A DNA stretch of 64,000 nucleotides, taken from assembly GCA_016785225.1 (NCBI GenBank), contig JAFBJZ010000672.1, positions 1,049,001 to 1,113,000 of the forward strand. The letters are read 5' to 3'. The notes under the pieces are model-generated. The model had not been told where the DNA came from and did no database searches. It saw only the letters and a list, made by a program, of their open reading frames with translations. The DNA is from Psettodes erumei. Lineage: Eukaryota > Chordata > Actinopteri > Pleuronectiformes > Psettodidae. Below are positions 48,194 to 59,960 of this stretch, one piece after another (the stretch's first letter is position 1; each line of letters starts with the position of its first letter). Both the position numbers and the translations under genes were made by a program.

Positions 48194-48967
48194 GTCCACC
48201 TCTCACGAACTAAACCCACCTTTCTTTTCGAAAAAAAGATAGGTGACGCAGTATCACCGCCCACCTCCACACACACAGACAGTCTTTTTTATTTCTTATT
48301 TGCTCTTTACTGTCTTTCGTTACGTTCCTTCAGGAATCTGAGCCACGTTCCTCCGCCAACTCTTCCTTCAGTTCACTGTTAGCAGGAACCGTTAGCATCT
48401 TGTTCGAGGGCGGGACGGAACTATTTTACGTGCGGGGGGGAGGTTGGGCAGTACCAATAGAAAGGCTCTGAGGATGTTTACTTTTTTGCCAAATACAAAA
48501 TTTTTAAAAAGGAACCGCCATTTAATCAGTGTACTGTGAATAGAAGATTGTATTAATGATGATAGGTTAATAACACATTACCATGTTTTTACGAGGCCTA
48601 TACATTGGTTGGTGTTTCCCAAATTCTTTTCAACCAGAAGTGGTTCTTAGACTTATTTAGGCACAATAACATTTGGGGTCTGATCTGGATCAGTATCCAA
48701 TGTGGGGGTGGGTAATATTTTAATTTGGGGGAAATGTACAGCCTTGGCTGGGGTGTGTGTTCTCTGATGTGCTTTCTAAGTTTTTTTAGTTTGATTCTAC
48801 TGGAGTATTCTGTTACAGTCTCTGCTTTTCAACCATCGTTTTTTTTTTTGTTGTTTTTAAAGGACTCCAGAGGCAGCATGTCTAATGTTTCACATGATTC
48901 TCTCACCTAAGGAAAACAAACAATGAATGTAAAAATGGCTGCAGTTGTTAATGTGCATAAAAATAGC

Positions 48968-48973
48968 TTTATT
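48968..48973 (-). promoter_or_regulatory. sdc4: probable sdc4 polyadenylation signal
   Basis: Reads AATAAA on the minus strand, in GGAAATAAAGCT. It is the first convincing signal downstream of the sdc4 stop and implies a 3' UTR near 3.5 kb. Inference only. Confidence 0.45.
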
Positions 48974-51112
48974 TCCATTAAATCAGAACCTGCATGCAGA
49001 AACCAATGATCCATCGGTTTCTCCACTCCATTGGTGATTCACATGTGATGTTTGTGACATTAAGCAGCAGAACATACGTTATCTCTCCCATGTTCCCTGA
49101 CCAGACCTGGGGCCGATTACCAACTAAAATGTTGAGTTGATAGATTATGGTCAAATCTAATCAGAGTTACTACTGTCTGAGGTGGAGGTCACTGATACAT
49201 GCTGACACACTGGAAGCATTATCAGTATATGCTTAAGTAAATGTTTTCATTTTTGGGAGGTGAAGGCCTTGTACAAGTATCAAGATGTTTCTCAAACTGG
49301 GTCGCAGCTCATGAAGGCGGGGACCTTGAATTTCCCGAAACATGGTAGCAAATTTATCTCTTTCCATTTTGGCCAAGAGGAAGAAAAAAATAAAATCAAA
49401 CAAATTCTAAAGAGTAATCGTCCCAGGTCTGCCACTGACAACATGGCTCATCGGCACAACATCCCCTGAACAACGAGATGAACACCAACCACATGAGCAA
49501 TCCTTCTACACAAAAAAAAACATAAATACAAAAGCAAAAAAAAAAAGTCTAAAAGATAATAGAAACTCTTACAAAATAAAAAGTTTCAAAACTATTTGCT
49601 TCTGAAAATCTCAAACTAGTGTATATAAAACTTTTAAAATCACATATACAACAGCTTTAAAAAGGGGGAAACACCCCAACCTGAAAGAAGGCAATAAAAT
49701 AATTTGACAGTTAAATTAATACAAAAAAGGAACAAGATGATCTACTGGAGAAAAAATAAAATAAAAAAAACACTGGAGAACAATGAGAGGAGGTGAGTTA
49801 GTATTAGCATCGGTAGTATCAAAACTCATTTACATTTACAGTAAATCACAGGAACATTACTGCTTGGGAAAAAAAAACAAAAATAAAACAGGAAGAATTT
49901 GGCATTTAAATATTTGGTAGATATTTTTTGTTGCCAGGATGTGGCTAAGTACCAAGTTAATATTTTTTTTACTCTAATAGCTATATACAAATCCTTGGTA
50001 GACCAGTCAGTGTGCTGCTGGCTTCAGCTTAGAAATGTGAGCATCAAACAAGTTCATGATGGCTTTAGCGATTGCTCATTGACCCCATAATGGAAAGAAA
50101 ATATAAAACTAACAACAAACTGTCGGTGTAGCTTATTGACAAAGCATCAACCCAATGAGTAAAAAAAACAACAGAAAGTACCAAAAACTACCAGTTTCTC
50201 CGATCACAGAGGTTAACATTTCTTTTCACTGGACAAATGATCAAAAACATTAACTGGATCCATGAATAAAAATGTCGTCTGAACGAGCCCATGTGCACCT
50301 CAGTGGTCAGACATGAAGTGAGGAGCTTCACAGATAGAAAAGAGGCTGAGTTAACGGAACAGTTCAACACTTAATCTCCTTTCTGGCAAACAGAGGAGAC
50401 GCTCGACACCACCCTCAAAACCCGTCCTTTAAATATGAAGCTACAGTTAGCTTAGCTTAGCTTAGCACAAGGACTGGAAACTGGCTCTGTCCTTCGTTTA
50501 ATTTGGATAAAAACTTTGTTTTGTGCCGGCTGCTGTGTATTTTGGCTTGGAGCTCACCAAAAAAACTTCAAAATGTTGGGGTTTTTTTTACACTTGAAAT
50601 AAAAAAAACTAAATCAAATGCATTGTTTAAAGCTACGTTATGTCATATTGGAGTACTATAATTTCAATTTTGAAAGCGACTTCATGCTTTATAATATGGA
50701 TATCTTTGAAGGGAATAAAAGCTAAATGAATTAGTTCTAGTGTTAACTTGACATTAGGGTGTTTTAACTCTCATATGACCAACTGTCTAATCATACACCT
50801 GTCTTTAGTTGTCCGTTAACATGTGAACGCAGCATTAGAGGAGCTGGGAGGTGAATTTTGTTCCCTTGGGGACAGAGCCAGCTGTTTTCACCTGTTTTCC
50901 GCTTTGAGCTACACTAAGATAACTGGCTGTAGCTTCATTTTCACTCTACAGACATGAGAGCGTTGTCAATCTGAACATCCACCTCTGAACAAAAAAAAAA
51001 ATGAAGAAGTGTATCAAAGCTATTACTGTAAGCTTAAACGTGACTGTGAAGGAGGGTCAGCAGCCACAGCTGACATGGTGTTGAATCTTTGCTCTCTTCA
51101 CACATGACTGAG

Positions 51113-51114
<2 letters not shown>

Positions 51115-51157
<43 letters not shown>
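51115..51157. repeat. (GT)n microsatellite
   Basis: About 21 GT units. Confidence 0.95.
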
Positions 51158-51158
<1 letters not shown>

Positions 51159-52400
51159 AATGTAGGTGTGTCACCCTGTAGGAGCTTGCTGGTTTGACTT
51201 CGCCATAATAACAGAAAACAAACCCCAGAGGCACAGCGGTAATTATTATAGTGGTAGAGCACCTTCTTTTTGAAGTACTCTCCAAACTGGTAGCAAAGAA
51301 CGACACTGTGCATGTGTGTTTGTGTTTGACTATGTCACATGGGTCATACAGTATTTGCAAATTCTTTTTTTTTTTCCCGGATTAGTTTAGCTTACTTATC
51401 TGGTGCTACGTGCCAGACGGGATGGGACTTTCCCTTCGAGGTGATACAAAGCATGCCGGAAGGTTTTAAAAAAAAAAAAAAAAAGTCTTTTAAAGGTCAT
51501 TTTAATGAACTCTGCCGCATCTGAAAGTTTTACACAACATGAAGTGAACTTTGTGAAGATGAAAACAACCATTTGCAAATACTACTTGACCCTCGTTTGA
51601 CTCTCTTTTCTCTGTATAGTTTTAGGAGCAGAAATATGTTAATGCAATTACTAACAGTTCTAATGGATGACAGCATAGAGCCACACAGCAATATAATGAT
51701 GTTTACCTTTCTGAATCAAAATCTTTTCTTTCTTTAATAGAAAAAAAATGAAATGTCTTAAATCTCTCTGCATTACAAGGAGCCCATTTAAAAAAAAAAA
51801 AAAAAAAAAATCAAATATAAATGTTCACTTAAAAATCACTTGCTTCAGTCATGTGAGAAGCTTCAGTCCAAGAAACAGGTTGAGAGGAAATAAATAACTG
51901 GACTGTCAATGTGTACCATAACCAAGACAAAAAAACATTGCACAGTATTAGTGTTTTCAACTGTAAGGCAGAGGAGGAGAGGAAAGGAAGGGAGGATGGT
52001 GAGAAACGGGAGTTTCAGTCCTCTGAGTCCTCAGTTCCTAAGTTCTGTTGTTTTTTTCTCTTGACGTGGGGGCAAGTAATATAAACACGAGACAAAAAAA
52101 AAGGATCACGTTGTACCGCAGCTAAAAACAGTCCACTCCTGTTGCTCCGCTCCCTTGTTTGGAAGGGACACGGCTCAACACAGCCTCCGATTGGATGAGA
52201 GAGATTATACATCAGGTAGGAAGAGTCAGTCAATCGATTGTGTTGTTGGGGCTTCTCTCCCGATCTGTTCTCGAGTGTCACTCCACTGTACAGTCAGGAG
52301 AAGAGTGAGGAGGAGGAGGAGGAGGAGGTACGATGAGGCACTGTGAGGCCAGCAGCTGGCCTTGATTGGGTTTCTTTTTTTTAAAGGGGTTGAGGGAGTG

Positions 52401-52402
<2 letters not shown>

Positions 52403-52451
<49 letters not shown>
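52403..52451. repeat. (GT)n microsatellite in sdc4 3' UTR
   Basis: About 24 GT units, 40 bp beyond the sdc4 stop codon. On the transcript it is a (CA)n tract, a potential hnRNP L-type binding site (inference). Confidence 0.95.
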
Positions 52452-52455
<4 letters not shown>

Positions 52456-52490
52456 CGGGGAGGGAGGGGCAGCAGAGCGGAGGTCAGGGT

Positions 52491-53450
52491 CTATGCGTAG
52501 ATCTCCGTGGTGGGGGCCTTCTTGTAGATGGGCTTCTTCCCCAAGTCGTAGCTGCCCTCATCCTTCTTCTTCATGCGATAGATGAGGAGGAGGATGAGGA
52601 GGACGGCGAACAGCAGGCCGACGGCGCCGCCCGCAATCAGGGCTGGAGGAGACGGAAGAGGGACGACAGAGAGATGTTAGGACGAAGAAGTCTTCAGTGT
52701 CTTCATAAATAATTTCTAAAATAAACATCTGAATTAAATTAAAATTAGAGGATACAAGGGGAGAGAGAGGATGCGCGCTGACCTGCGAGGACCTCTGTTT
52801 TGCTGAAGATGCTGTCGTCGCTGGCGTGGGCCATCAGGACGTTGGATGGATGCTCCTCGCTGGGGTCGGCCTCGTTCCTCAGCAGGGGGATTTCGTTGCT
52901 CTTCTGGACGATGTCCACCTCGTTGACGGTGGGTTGCCCCGGGAGCTCCAACTCTGGGATCTTGTTGTCGTTCGCGTCGGGCTGAGGACAAAGAGAAGAA
53001 GTTGAAAACACCGTCCTTGCGGTCAATCGACCGGGAACAGAGGAGACAAAACTCAAGCCATACAACGGTGAATGTGATCCGGCGTGGAGACAGCATCTCA
53101 CCTTAACTGACGGCTCTGAGTCTTGTTCAGGGGACATAGTTGTTGCTGTGGAAAGAAGCCGATTCCTCATTTAAGAACATTTCCATAAACACAAGATAAA
53201 ATGTGTGATTTTAAGTACGTAAACTTAAGATGTAACAAAACACCGGCAGAGACCGACCTCCGTCTCCAGACCCGGAGGAGTCGTACTCGTCTTCGTCGTC
53301 GTACAGTGTGTCGGTGTAGTACGTGTTGTCGTCGTCCTCGTCCTCATCGGAGAATCCGAAGTCTCCTGACGACTCCCGGCGGTCGCGCTGTGTCGACAAG
53401 GCGACCTTCTGCGTGGTCTTCATGGGCATCCATGTCTCCGTCTCCCTAAC
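52491..53450 (-). CDS. sdc4: syndecan-4, exons 2-5 (5' end missing)
   Basis: Coding exons: 53258-53450, 53102-53145, 52783-52981 and 52491-52642 (stop TAG 52491); phases 0/1/0/1 are consistent, giving 195 residues without the signal-peptide exon. Order: ectodomain starting VRETET; acidic clusters with glycosaminoglycan sites ESSGDFGFSD and EYDSSGSGDG; a stalk; the juxtamembrane TEVLA; a transmembrane helix (ALIAGGAVGLLFAVLLILLLIY); and the cytoplasmic tail RMKKKDEGSYDLGKKPIYKKAP-TTEIYA. The LGKKPIYKK variable region is specific to syndecan-4 and binds PIP2/PKC-alpha. Known role: cell-surface heparan sulfate proteoglycan, co-receptor for fibronectin and FGFs at focal adhesions. The last four residues are EIYA, not the usual EFYA PDZ-binding end. 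Exon 1 was not found up to 64 kb; syndecan first introns are long, so it probably lies beyond the window. Confidence 0.93.
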
Positions 53451-53566
53451 CTGCTGGGACATCAGAGACAGACCACGGGGTCAGAGGGACAGAAACATAC
53501 GTGGAGGAACATGTCTTAGTTTTTAACGCATCAGAACCAATTAACACACAGTACAGCTGAGGCCGA

Positions 53567-53860
53567 TGGGAGAGAGTAGCAGTCAGGGCGTCAAAGTCAT
53601 CATTAAGCTGCATTTCATGGAAATCCGTCCATCAGCTGTCAAGACATTTCACTAAAAACTAAAAGTGCCACAGCAAGATTCTTCCTCAGGGGACCGCGGG
53701 TATCTGGGAGAAAAATTCAGAACAATCCATGTGATAATTGCTGGGATGTGCCAGTCTAGACCAAAGAGGTGGATCGATCCACATCCACACTCCTCTCCAA
53801 AGCGCCACACTCTGAGACTTACTAAAAAAAATAAAGAATAAAATTTAAAAATCCCATTTC
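53567..53860 (-). mobile_element. dispersed fish repeat, inverted copy, in sdc4 intron 1
   Basis: ATTTCATGGAAATCCGTCCAT, TGTCAAGACATTTCACT and 'GTCTAGACCAAAGAGGTGGA' are phrases from the complementary side of the family at 45.15 kb. The usual 'GGATTCATCCTCTGGGGACC' segment is reduced to GATTCTTCCTCAGGGGACCG. Confidence 0.65.
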
Positions 53861-54969
53861 CAGGCACCATAATCAGGCTGGAACACTACAATTCATCACC
53901 AAATAACAGGAAATTTTAAACAGGTTCATCTGCTCCACTGGCCATTAAGGCAGGTAACCAGCCATCATCCTGGATGGAGCGCCTTGTTTTGTTTTTTCAC
54001 ACCAAACCACAGGGTTGTGGTTGGTAGCGGGGGAGAGACAGATGAACTGTTCAGAGATATGATCCAAAAAGTTGAAAAACAGTTATTAACCCGTTTAGCT
54101 GCACGGTGGTTACACGGGCCCGAGACGACCAGACCCGCGCATTACCGGTGGGATGAAAGAAAACGACGTGGGGATTTATTTGTTTCAAACTAAATTTCGG
54201 TTTCAAACTCGGCCCAGACCTTGCACCGAGTTTCGTACCTGTCGACATGCTAACAGACAAAGAGGAAGGATGTAAATGAAGACACGTCCACGTGTCTCCC
54301 TGCCAACCCGATGCCACATGCAAACACGAAAACAGAGGTTTCGCACAGAAAGGCGTCTATTAGGTGGCGACGGCTGTTCGCACCGTGGAGTTTGTCTGCA
54401 CCTGATATTCCAGGGCACGCCGTCGCTTCGATGAGAAAAAAAATAGATAAATGTAATATCGCAAAAAAAAGCCAAGCAGTTAAATAGGTGTCACCGATTC
54501 TTATGTCGGCAGTGTAAGACCTGATCTCATCAGAACCGGTTTAAGTGGCAGTTAATTTAAAACACAAACATGAGAAGGGTCAAATTTCATTTTTTCAGCA
54601 TGGACATTTCAAAATAAAACTATTAGGACACCAATGATTATGCTAATTAGCTTAGTATAAGGAAAGAACTATGCTCGACATCCTGAGAAACTCCTAAAAA
54701 GTACATTTCAATCATAAAAATTCATCCATTCGTTGAAGGTGAGCTACTGTTTTGATGATGAACTGATGTTTGGCATCATTCAGCCTCCACATGCAGCAGC
54801 TCTCCATAATAAAACAGGGAGTCGCCCTCTCAGTGTCGCTCTAATCACTGCCGGGCTCAACACAATGAAGACACATCAACCTCCTCTAATCACATTAGCA
54901 CACTTAATTTCATTGACCATTTGCTCAGTAAGCAGCGTAAATGGGATTAAAGCACAGAGCTGTTGAATG

Positions 54970-55334
54970 CACACACACACACACACACCTCCACCGGCCT
55001 AATTATCATTACAGCGCACAACAACACACCGTGTGTGTGTGTGTGTGCACATGAGATTAATCAGCATTAAGGCCAAGCTAAACAGAGGGCGGGGCCAGTT
55101 GCATTCCACAGCTTTCCAAGATGCGAGAACGTCAGGATTTTAAAACACAAAGGTTGTCGAGTGACGACACTTTCTTGATGGTCACTGAAGACAGATGTGA
55201 TAACCGATCGATCGGACACACACACACACACACACACAGAGTTGTGTTGACATCATGAGTTCTCCTCATAATTACTTCCACATGAGTCTTGTAAAGGGAT
55301 CTTCACTTTAAAGAGTTAACTGGTGTGCTACCCC

Positions 55335-55373
<39 letters not shown>

Positions 55374-55502
55374 CTGGGTGGTTTTGGGGGGGGGGTCCCC
55401 CAGTGTTGTGTGTGGGTTCTTGAGAACTTGGTGTGGTAACCATGAGTGTTTTAAAAGGTAATCCTTGCTGTTTTAAAATACGTAGTCTATATGAGTGTTT
55501 GA

Positions 55503-55533
<31 letters not shown>

Positions 55534-55811
55534 GTGGGGGGGCAAACAAGGGCGGCCATTTTACTGGGGCTATTTTAGTGCCTCACAGCAACAAGGTGGA
55601 TTCCTGAACTCTCGGATTTGGTTTTCTTTGTTATTAGATTCACTCTGCCCATAATCCTTTTTTTATTTTTGTGTCACCCTGTGTGTGTTTGTGTGTGTGT
55701 GTGGGGGGGGGGCTAATAGGAAGTACTCCCTGGGGTACAAGTCCTCATTCAAACCCAAAACATGGACACAGAGGAGCTGTGATCGTGTGTGTGTGTGTGT
55801 GTGTGTGTGTG
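54970..55811. repeat. cluster of seven AC/GT arrays
   Basis: AC at 54970-54988, GT at 55031-55048, AC at 55216-55238, AC at 55338-55371, GT at 55503-55529, GT at 55680-55703 and GT at 55785-55811, with C7 and G8-10 runs beside several of them. Confidence 0.93.
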
Positions 55812-58800
55812 AGACTTGCAGCTCGTCGTTTCCTCGCCACAGTTCAGTGGGAAGTGGAGTGCTGCCGGGACGAGAGCGCTGAGTCACATTATAGGAAATC
55901 CCACTCATTCAGACACCATCAGGCCCATTCAATCACGTACGATGAGTGTGACTCATCCCAGCGCCCAAACAGGAGATATTTCACCCTGAGGCGCTTTGTT
56001 GGTCTGAAACAAGCAGCTTTAAAAACACAAAACGCACAACATTTTCTAGCTCCTGTGAGCCCCTGATGGCTTCCCTGTACGTTTCCTGGATGAAGTTTTG
56101 TAATTTATTATCAGGTGAAGCAGGAAAAGCTCCTGCAGCCGTCACGTGAAAATGAGTAAGTGTCCTGTTTTCTGTGTGTTCGGCCGACTCAAGCCTCTGT
56201 AGGTCCCGTTTACCATGAATTACATTTAAATGTTCTGAAGCTCACAACCTGAACACTGTCTTTATTATTTATTTATCTATAATGAATACTGAATAACATG
56301 TCCCCTCCTGGGAAGCTTTCTGGGAAACTGCCCAGAAACGATGGACTACAAATGAGAAGCTACTCATTAAAAATGAATGTCTTTGTGTTGTTTGATGATG
56401 TTCAAGCTAACGGCTTGTTGCCACGTTGGATGAAGATCAGAATCATTTGTGATGAGCCCCACAGTTTTTAAAAACAAAGCGAGTCTGACCTCCGCGCAGA
56501 GTTTAAGTTCAGTCAGCAGCTCCCGAGCTTTAAGCCCACCTCTGTGGGAAAACAACGACAACAACAACAACAAAGACGACGACACAGGGACCGTCTGACA
56601 GGCTGACCGAGACCTGTCCCGACAGGCCGGGCTTATTCAGCGAGGAAGGAAAACAAGAGATGAAACACGGCGGGACTTTTGTTGAGTAACGAGGGCAGCC
56701 GCTGATTTCACTATCAGACGCTCCACCCGTACTATTTTCTGCAGCCGGGTCGGGACTCAGGCCCAGTTTCGGTCCCCAGAAACGCCACATTCACCTCGAT
56801 AAAAAACCCGACAGAGGATGGGAGGGATGAGCTGCTCTGCACAAACACAAGAAAAATGTGCGAAGCCTGCACAGACTGGCAAAGAGAGGAGAGAGGGCGA
56901 GCGCCGGTTACGTAACCAGGCAAACACGTTGGGATTTCACAGCGGCTGGACCGGGGCCCGTTCAGTCCAGATCCAATCAGCCGGTACTGGACTCGTGAGT
57001 CTCAAAAAAAAAAAAAAAAAAAAAAGAGACCGAAGCATTTTGGGGACCACAACTTTTGTATAAACTGAAAAAAGATGCCAGATGCTCAAGTAAACATGTT
57101 GGTTCTTCAAACTCTACAGAAGTCATAACCTCATCAATTAGATATGTGTCTGAACATTATCACACACACACACAGCAGTGTGGTTCAGGCCTGAAACCTC
57201 ACATCCTGGATAAGTGATTACCTAAAAATGAACGATCAATACCTCACGTACAGTAAATGCATGAGAGCAGACGGCGGCGACAGCTGATGCTTTTAAGCGC
57301 GGACGTCCTGAAAAAGGCACAAACCCAAACTCTGAACTTGCGGGCGGTCGACCACGTTATTCGTCATTCGCCATTTGAAAAGCCACTTAGCGGCGCGCAC
57401 AGATCACCACTCTGTCCTCCGCGGCCTCGCCTAATGCGGCGGATGTGGACCTCGTCCAAACGGACGATTTCCAGCCAACCAAATGGTTTTAATGGGGCGG
57501 AGGAGGGGAGCGATGTGCCTTCTGTTCGCGGGACGTGTGAAGCGCTACAACGGCAACGCAGCTCGCTCCTTTCCAAAGCATGAACGACGCATTCAATCCA
57601 ACATGAGACAATATTATCTGCTCTCATAAAAGACTTTAAACGGCGATTATCAGTTCAGATATCTGCGGTCGACCACAAAGGTCATCCAGCAGCCGAACAG
57701 AGCTCGTCTTTGTTCCACGAGTCTGGATTCGCCCCGCCGTGTCCGACCATGTGACTTCTACCTCATCACATCGGACAAAACTGATTTAACTGCAGACGGC
57801 GATGAGTAGAAAATTATGAAGGTCAGCGTCAACACGTTTAAGTTAGCAGCAGCTCTGATGTGGTAAAAACAGGTTGGCCCGTGGGCTTACGATGAAAATA
57901 AATACAGTAAATCGTCGCTTGACAGCAGAAAATTTCCTGTTTGTGCAGTAACACAACAAGACATTCATAACCACGGCCGCAGCTGACGGTCGCCGTCATT
58001 ACAAATAAATGAATCCTTGGGCCTTGGAAGTGGCGTCAGTTTCCAGCGTCTTCGCACCTGGTTTTGTTTAACCAACCCAAACATGTTTAATTTATTATTA
58101 TTTACAGGTTTGTACAATTTGTAACACGCCTAAGCTGATTACACGATGTTGGGTAACACATTACTGAACTCTAAAAGTAATAACAATCTTCCAGCTCTTT
58201 TACACCTCGGTCTAGGCTCTCGTCCTTGTCGGCTCAGCGTGGAGGTCGCAAACTTTCCAGCCCCCCCCCACCCCATTTGTCCACATTCAGTGAAAGGGCA
58301 GTCTGTCAGGACACCCGCCACCCAGCTTTCGGCTCTGTCCCTTCCATTGAGGCCGAACAATGGCGGTGGATGCCTCGAGAGCATATCAATGACCAAGGTA
58401 ACCGGGGGATAAGCCCCCAGCAGCCTCCCTTCATTAAACCGGGGGAACAATCCCTCCCATCTGCCGACGCAGAGAGAGGCATCTGCTCCATTCACACGGC
58501 GGCGTGGAGGAGGAACGCGCTGTGAAAGGCCCCAAAAGAAACACCAGCCCGCAGGAATGCAGCTTCCTTACTCTTTGTGGCGTCCAGCGTCTCTTGACCT
58601 TTTTTTGGGGAGACAATCGTTGGATGTTTTCTGACCTTTTCTTCGCTCGCGTGACGTTTGGATGCCCCGTGCCCGAGACGGACGAGATCAACTCAAATAA
58701 ACGCAAAAGGTTTTGAAAAAGGTATTTGAGTTTTTTAAAAAATGTGATATTCTTCCTTCTTTGCCCCCCCCGCACTGCTGATATCTGACCCAGCAGGATT

Positions 58801-58963
58801 GGTGCTGTGTATTGTGTTACCTGATCTGCTGGTGAAGGTGCACTTCTGACCCATGACGTAACACTGCCAAAGGACACACACACAAGACTACCTGGTCTCC
58901 CCAGGTAAGGTGGGATCTGTTACGGGGTCGTTACAACAACTCTGGTGCTTGTGTTTTAGTTGG

Positions 58964-58990
58964 CACACACACACACACACACACACACAC
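58964..58990. repeat. (CA)n microsatellite
   Basis: About 13 CA units. Similar arrays: (AC)n at 61366-61391, (GT)n at 62269-62298 and (CA)n near 62827-62848. Confidence 0.93.
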
Positions 58991-59629
58991 CTCGGCCTTT
59001 TGCTCTGGCAGGTCAAGCTCCAGATTCCTTGTACCTACGTCCTGTCTATCCATAGCGTGTGTTTCCACCTACCAGCGCCGTGTGGGACAGACGGAGGACA
59101 GACTGCAGATGAACATATGATGGCTGCTTCATTGCTAACAAAACACCGTCTGTATGAGTAAGTATTTAAGCAAGTGTGAGGTCCAAGTTAGTTCATAAAA
59201 TTAGTGCCAGCTAATAAATAATCACCAAAATATGAATGTCATATGTATCAACTGGGGCTTTACTACTATTGGGGCTATTCCCAGAGCTACGGCTTGTTGT
59301 TGTTTGTACGGTAGGTTCTCAGAAAATCTAGTAAGTGAACCTTGAGTTTAGAAACTGAAATAATTAAAACCACAGATTATAATTCTAAATAATCTGAAAC
59401 AGGAAACAGCACTGGCATCTAAATATATACACTTACTACCACAGAGGTTACACAGACAAAGTGAACTCACACTGAGTCAATCTGGGCTGGACGTCCTTTA
59501 TCAGCAAGACAAATATGACTGTTGAAGTGAGTAATGCTGCAGCATTTATCTTTGATAGCGCCCTGGACCACTCGCCTCCTCTGTGACTGCTCACTTCCTG
59601 ACTGCGTGAGATAAGACACATGCGTAGCT

Positions 59630-59960
59630 GTCCATCGCGTGTTTCGATGAGCGCCGCCCGAGGCAACGTCCCCCCGCGGCCTTATCGCCTTTTACCGGTC
59701 ACTGCCTCATGAAGCCGTCCCGCCGCGTCGCCCGGGCGATTCCCGCTTCATCACCGCGTCTGGCAGACGAGCGCGAGCCGAACGCCTGCGGCGAGGCGCG
59801 CCCTTGCGGAGACCATGCCTCTTTAATGTCTTCCCTGCTCTTCCATCTTCGACTTCTTTGATGTCACCCCCTCAAGCGAGCATATCTTTGCCTCGGATCA
59901 AAGACGTTACAGCCCGGCAGACTAAATGTAAGCTGCCGACGAGTTATTATCGGCCGAAGG
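59630..59960. promoter_or_regulatory. orphan CpG island
   Basis: Dense CpG (GCGCCGCCCGAGG, CCGCCGCGTCGCCCGGGCG, GCGGCGAGGCGCGCCC) within otherwise ordinary DNA. No adjacent coding exon, signal peptide or donor pair was recognised on either strand. It could be a distal or alternative promoter for sdc4, a regulatory element, or the start of an unannotated transcript. Confidence 0.45.

Larger units (their letters stand above)
48974..52490 (-). other. sdc4: probable sdc4 3' UTR
   Basis: AT-rich non-coding sequence on the transcript side of the sdc4 stop codon, with many A-runs, (GT)n at 51115-51157 and (GT)n at 52403-52451 (CA-rich on the mRNA, starting about 40 nt after the stop). There is no other gene signal. 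The extent depends on the poly(A) site at 48968. Confidence 0.45.
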
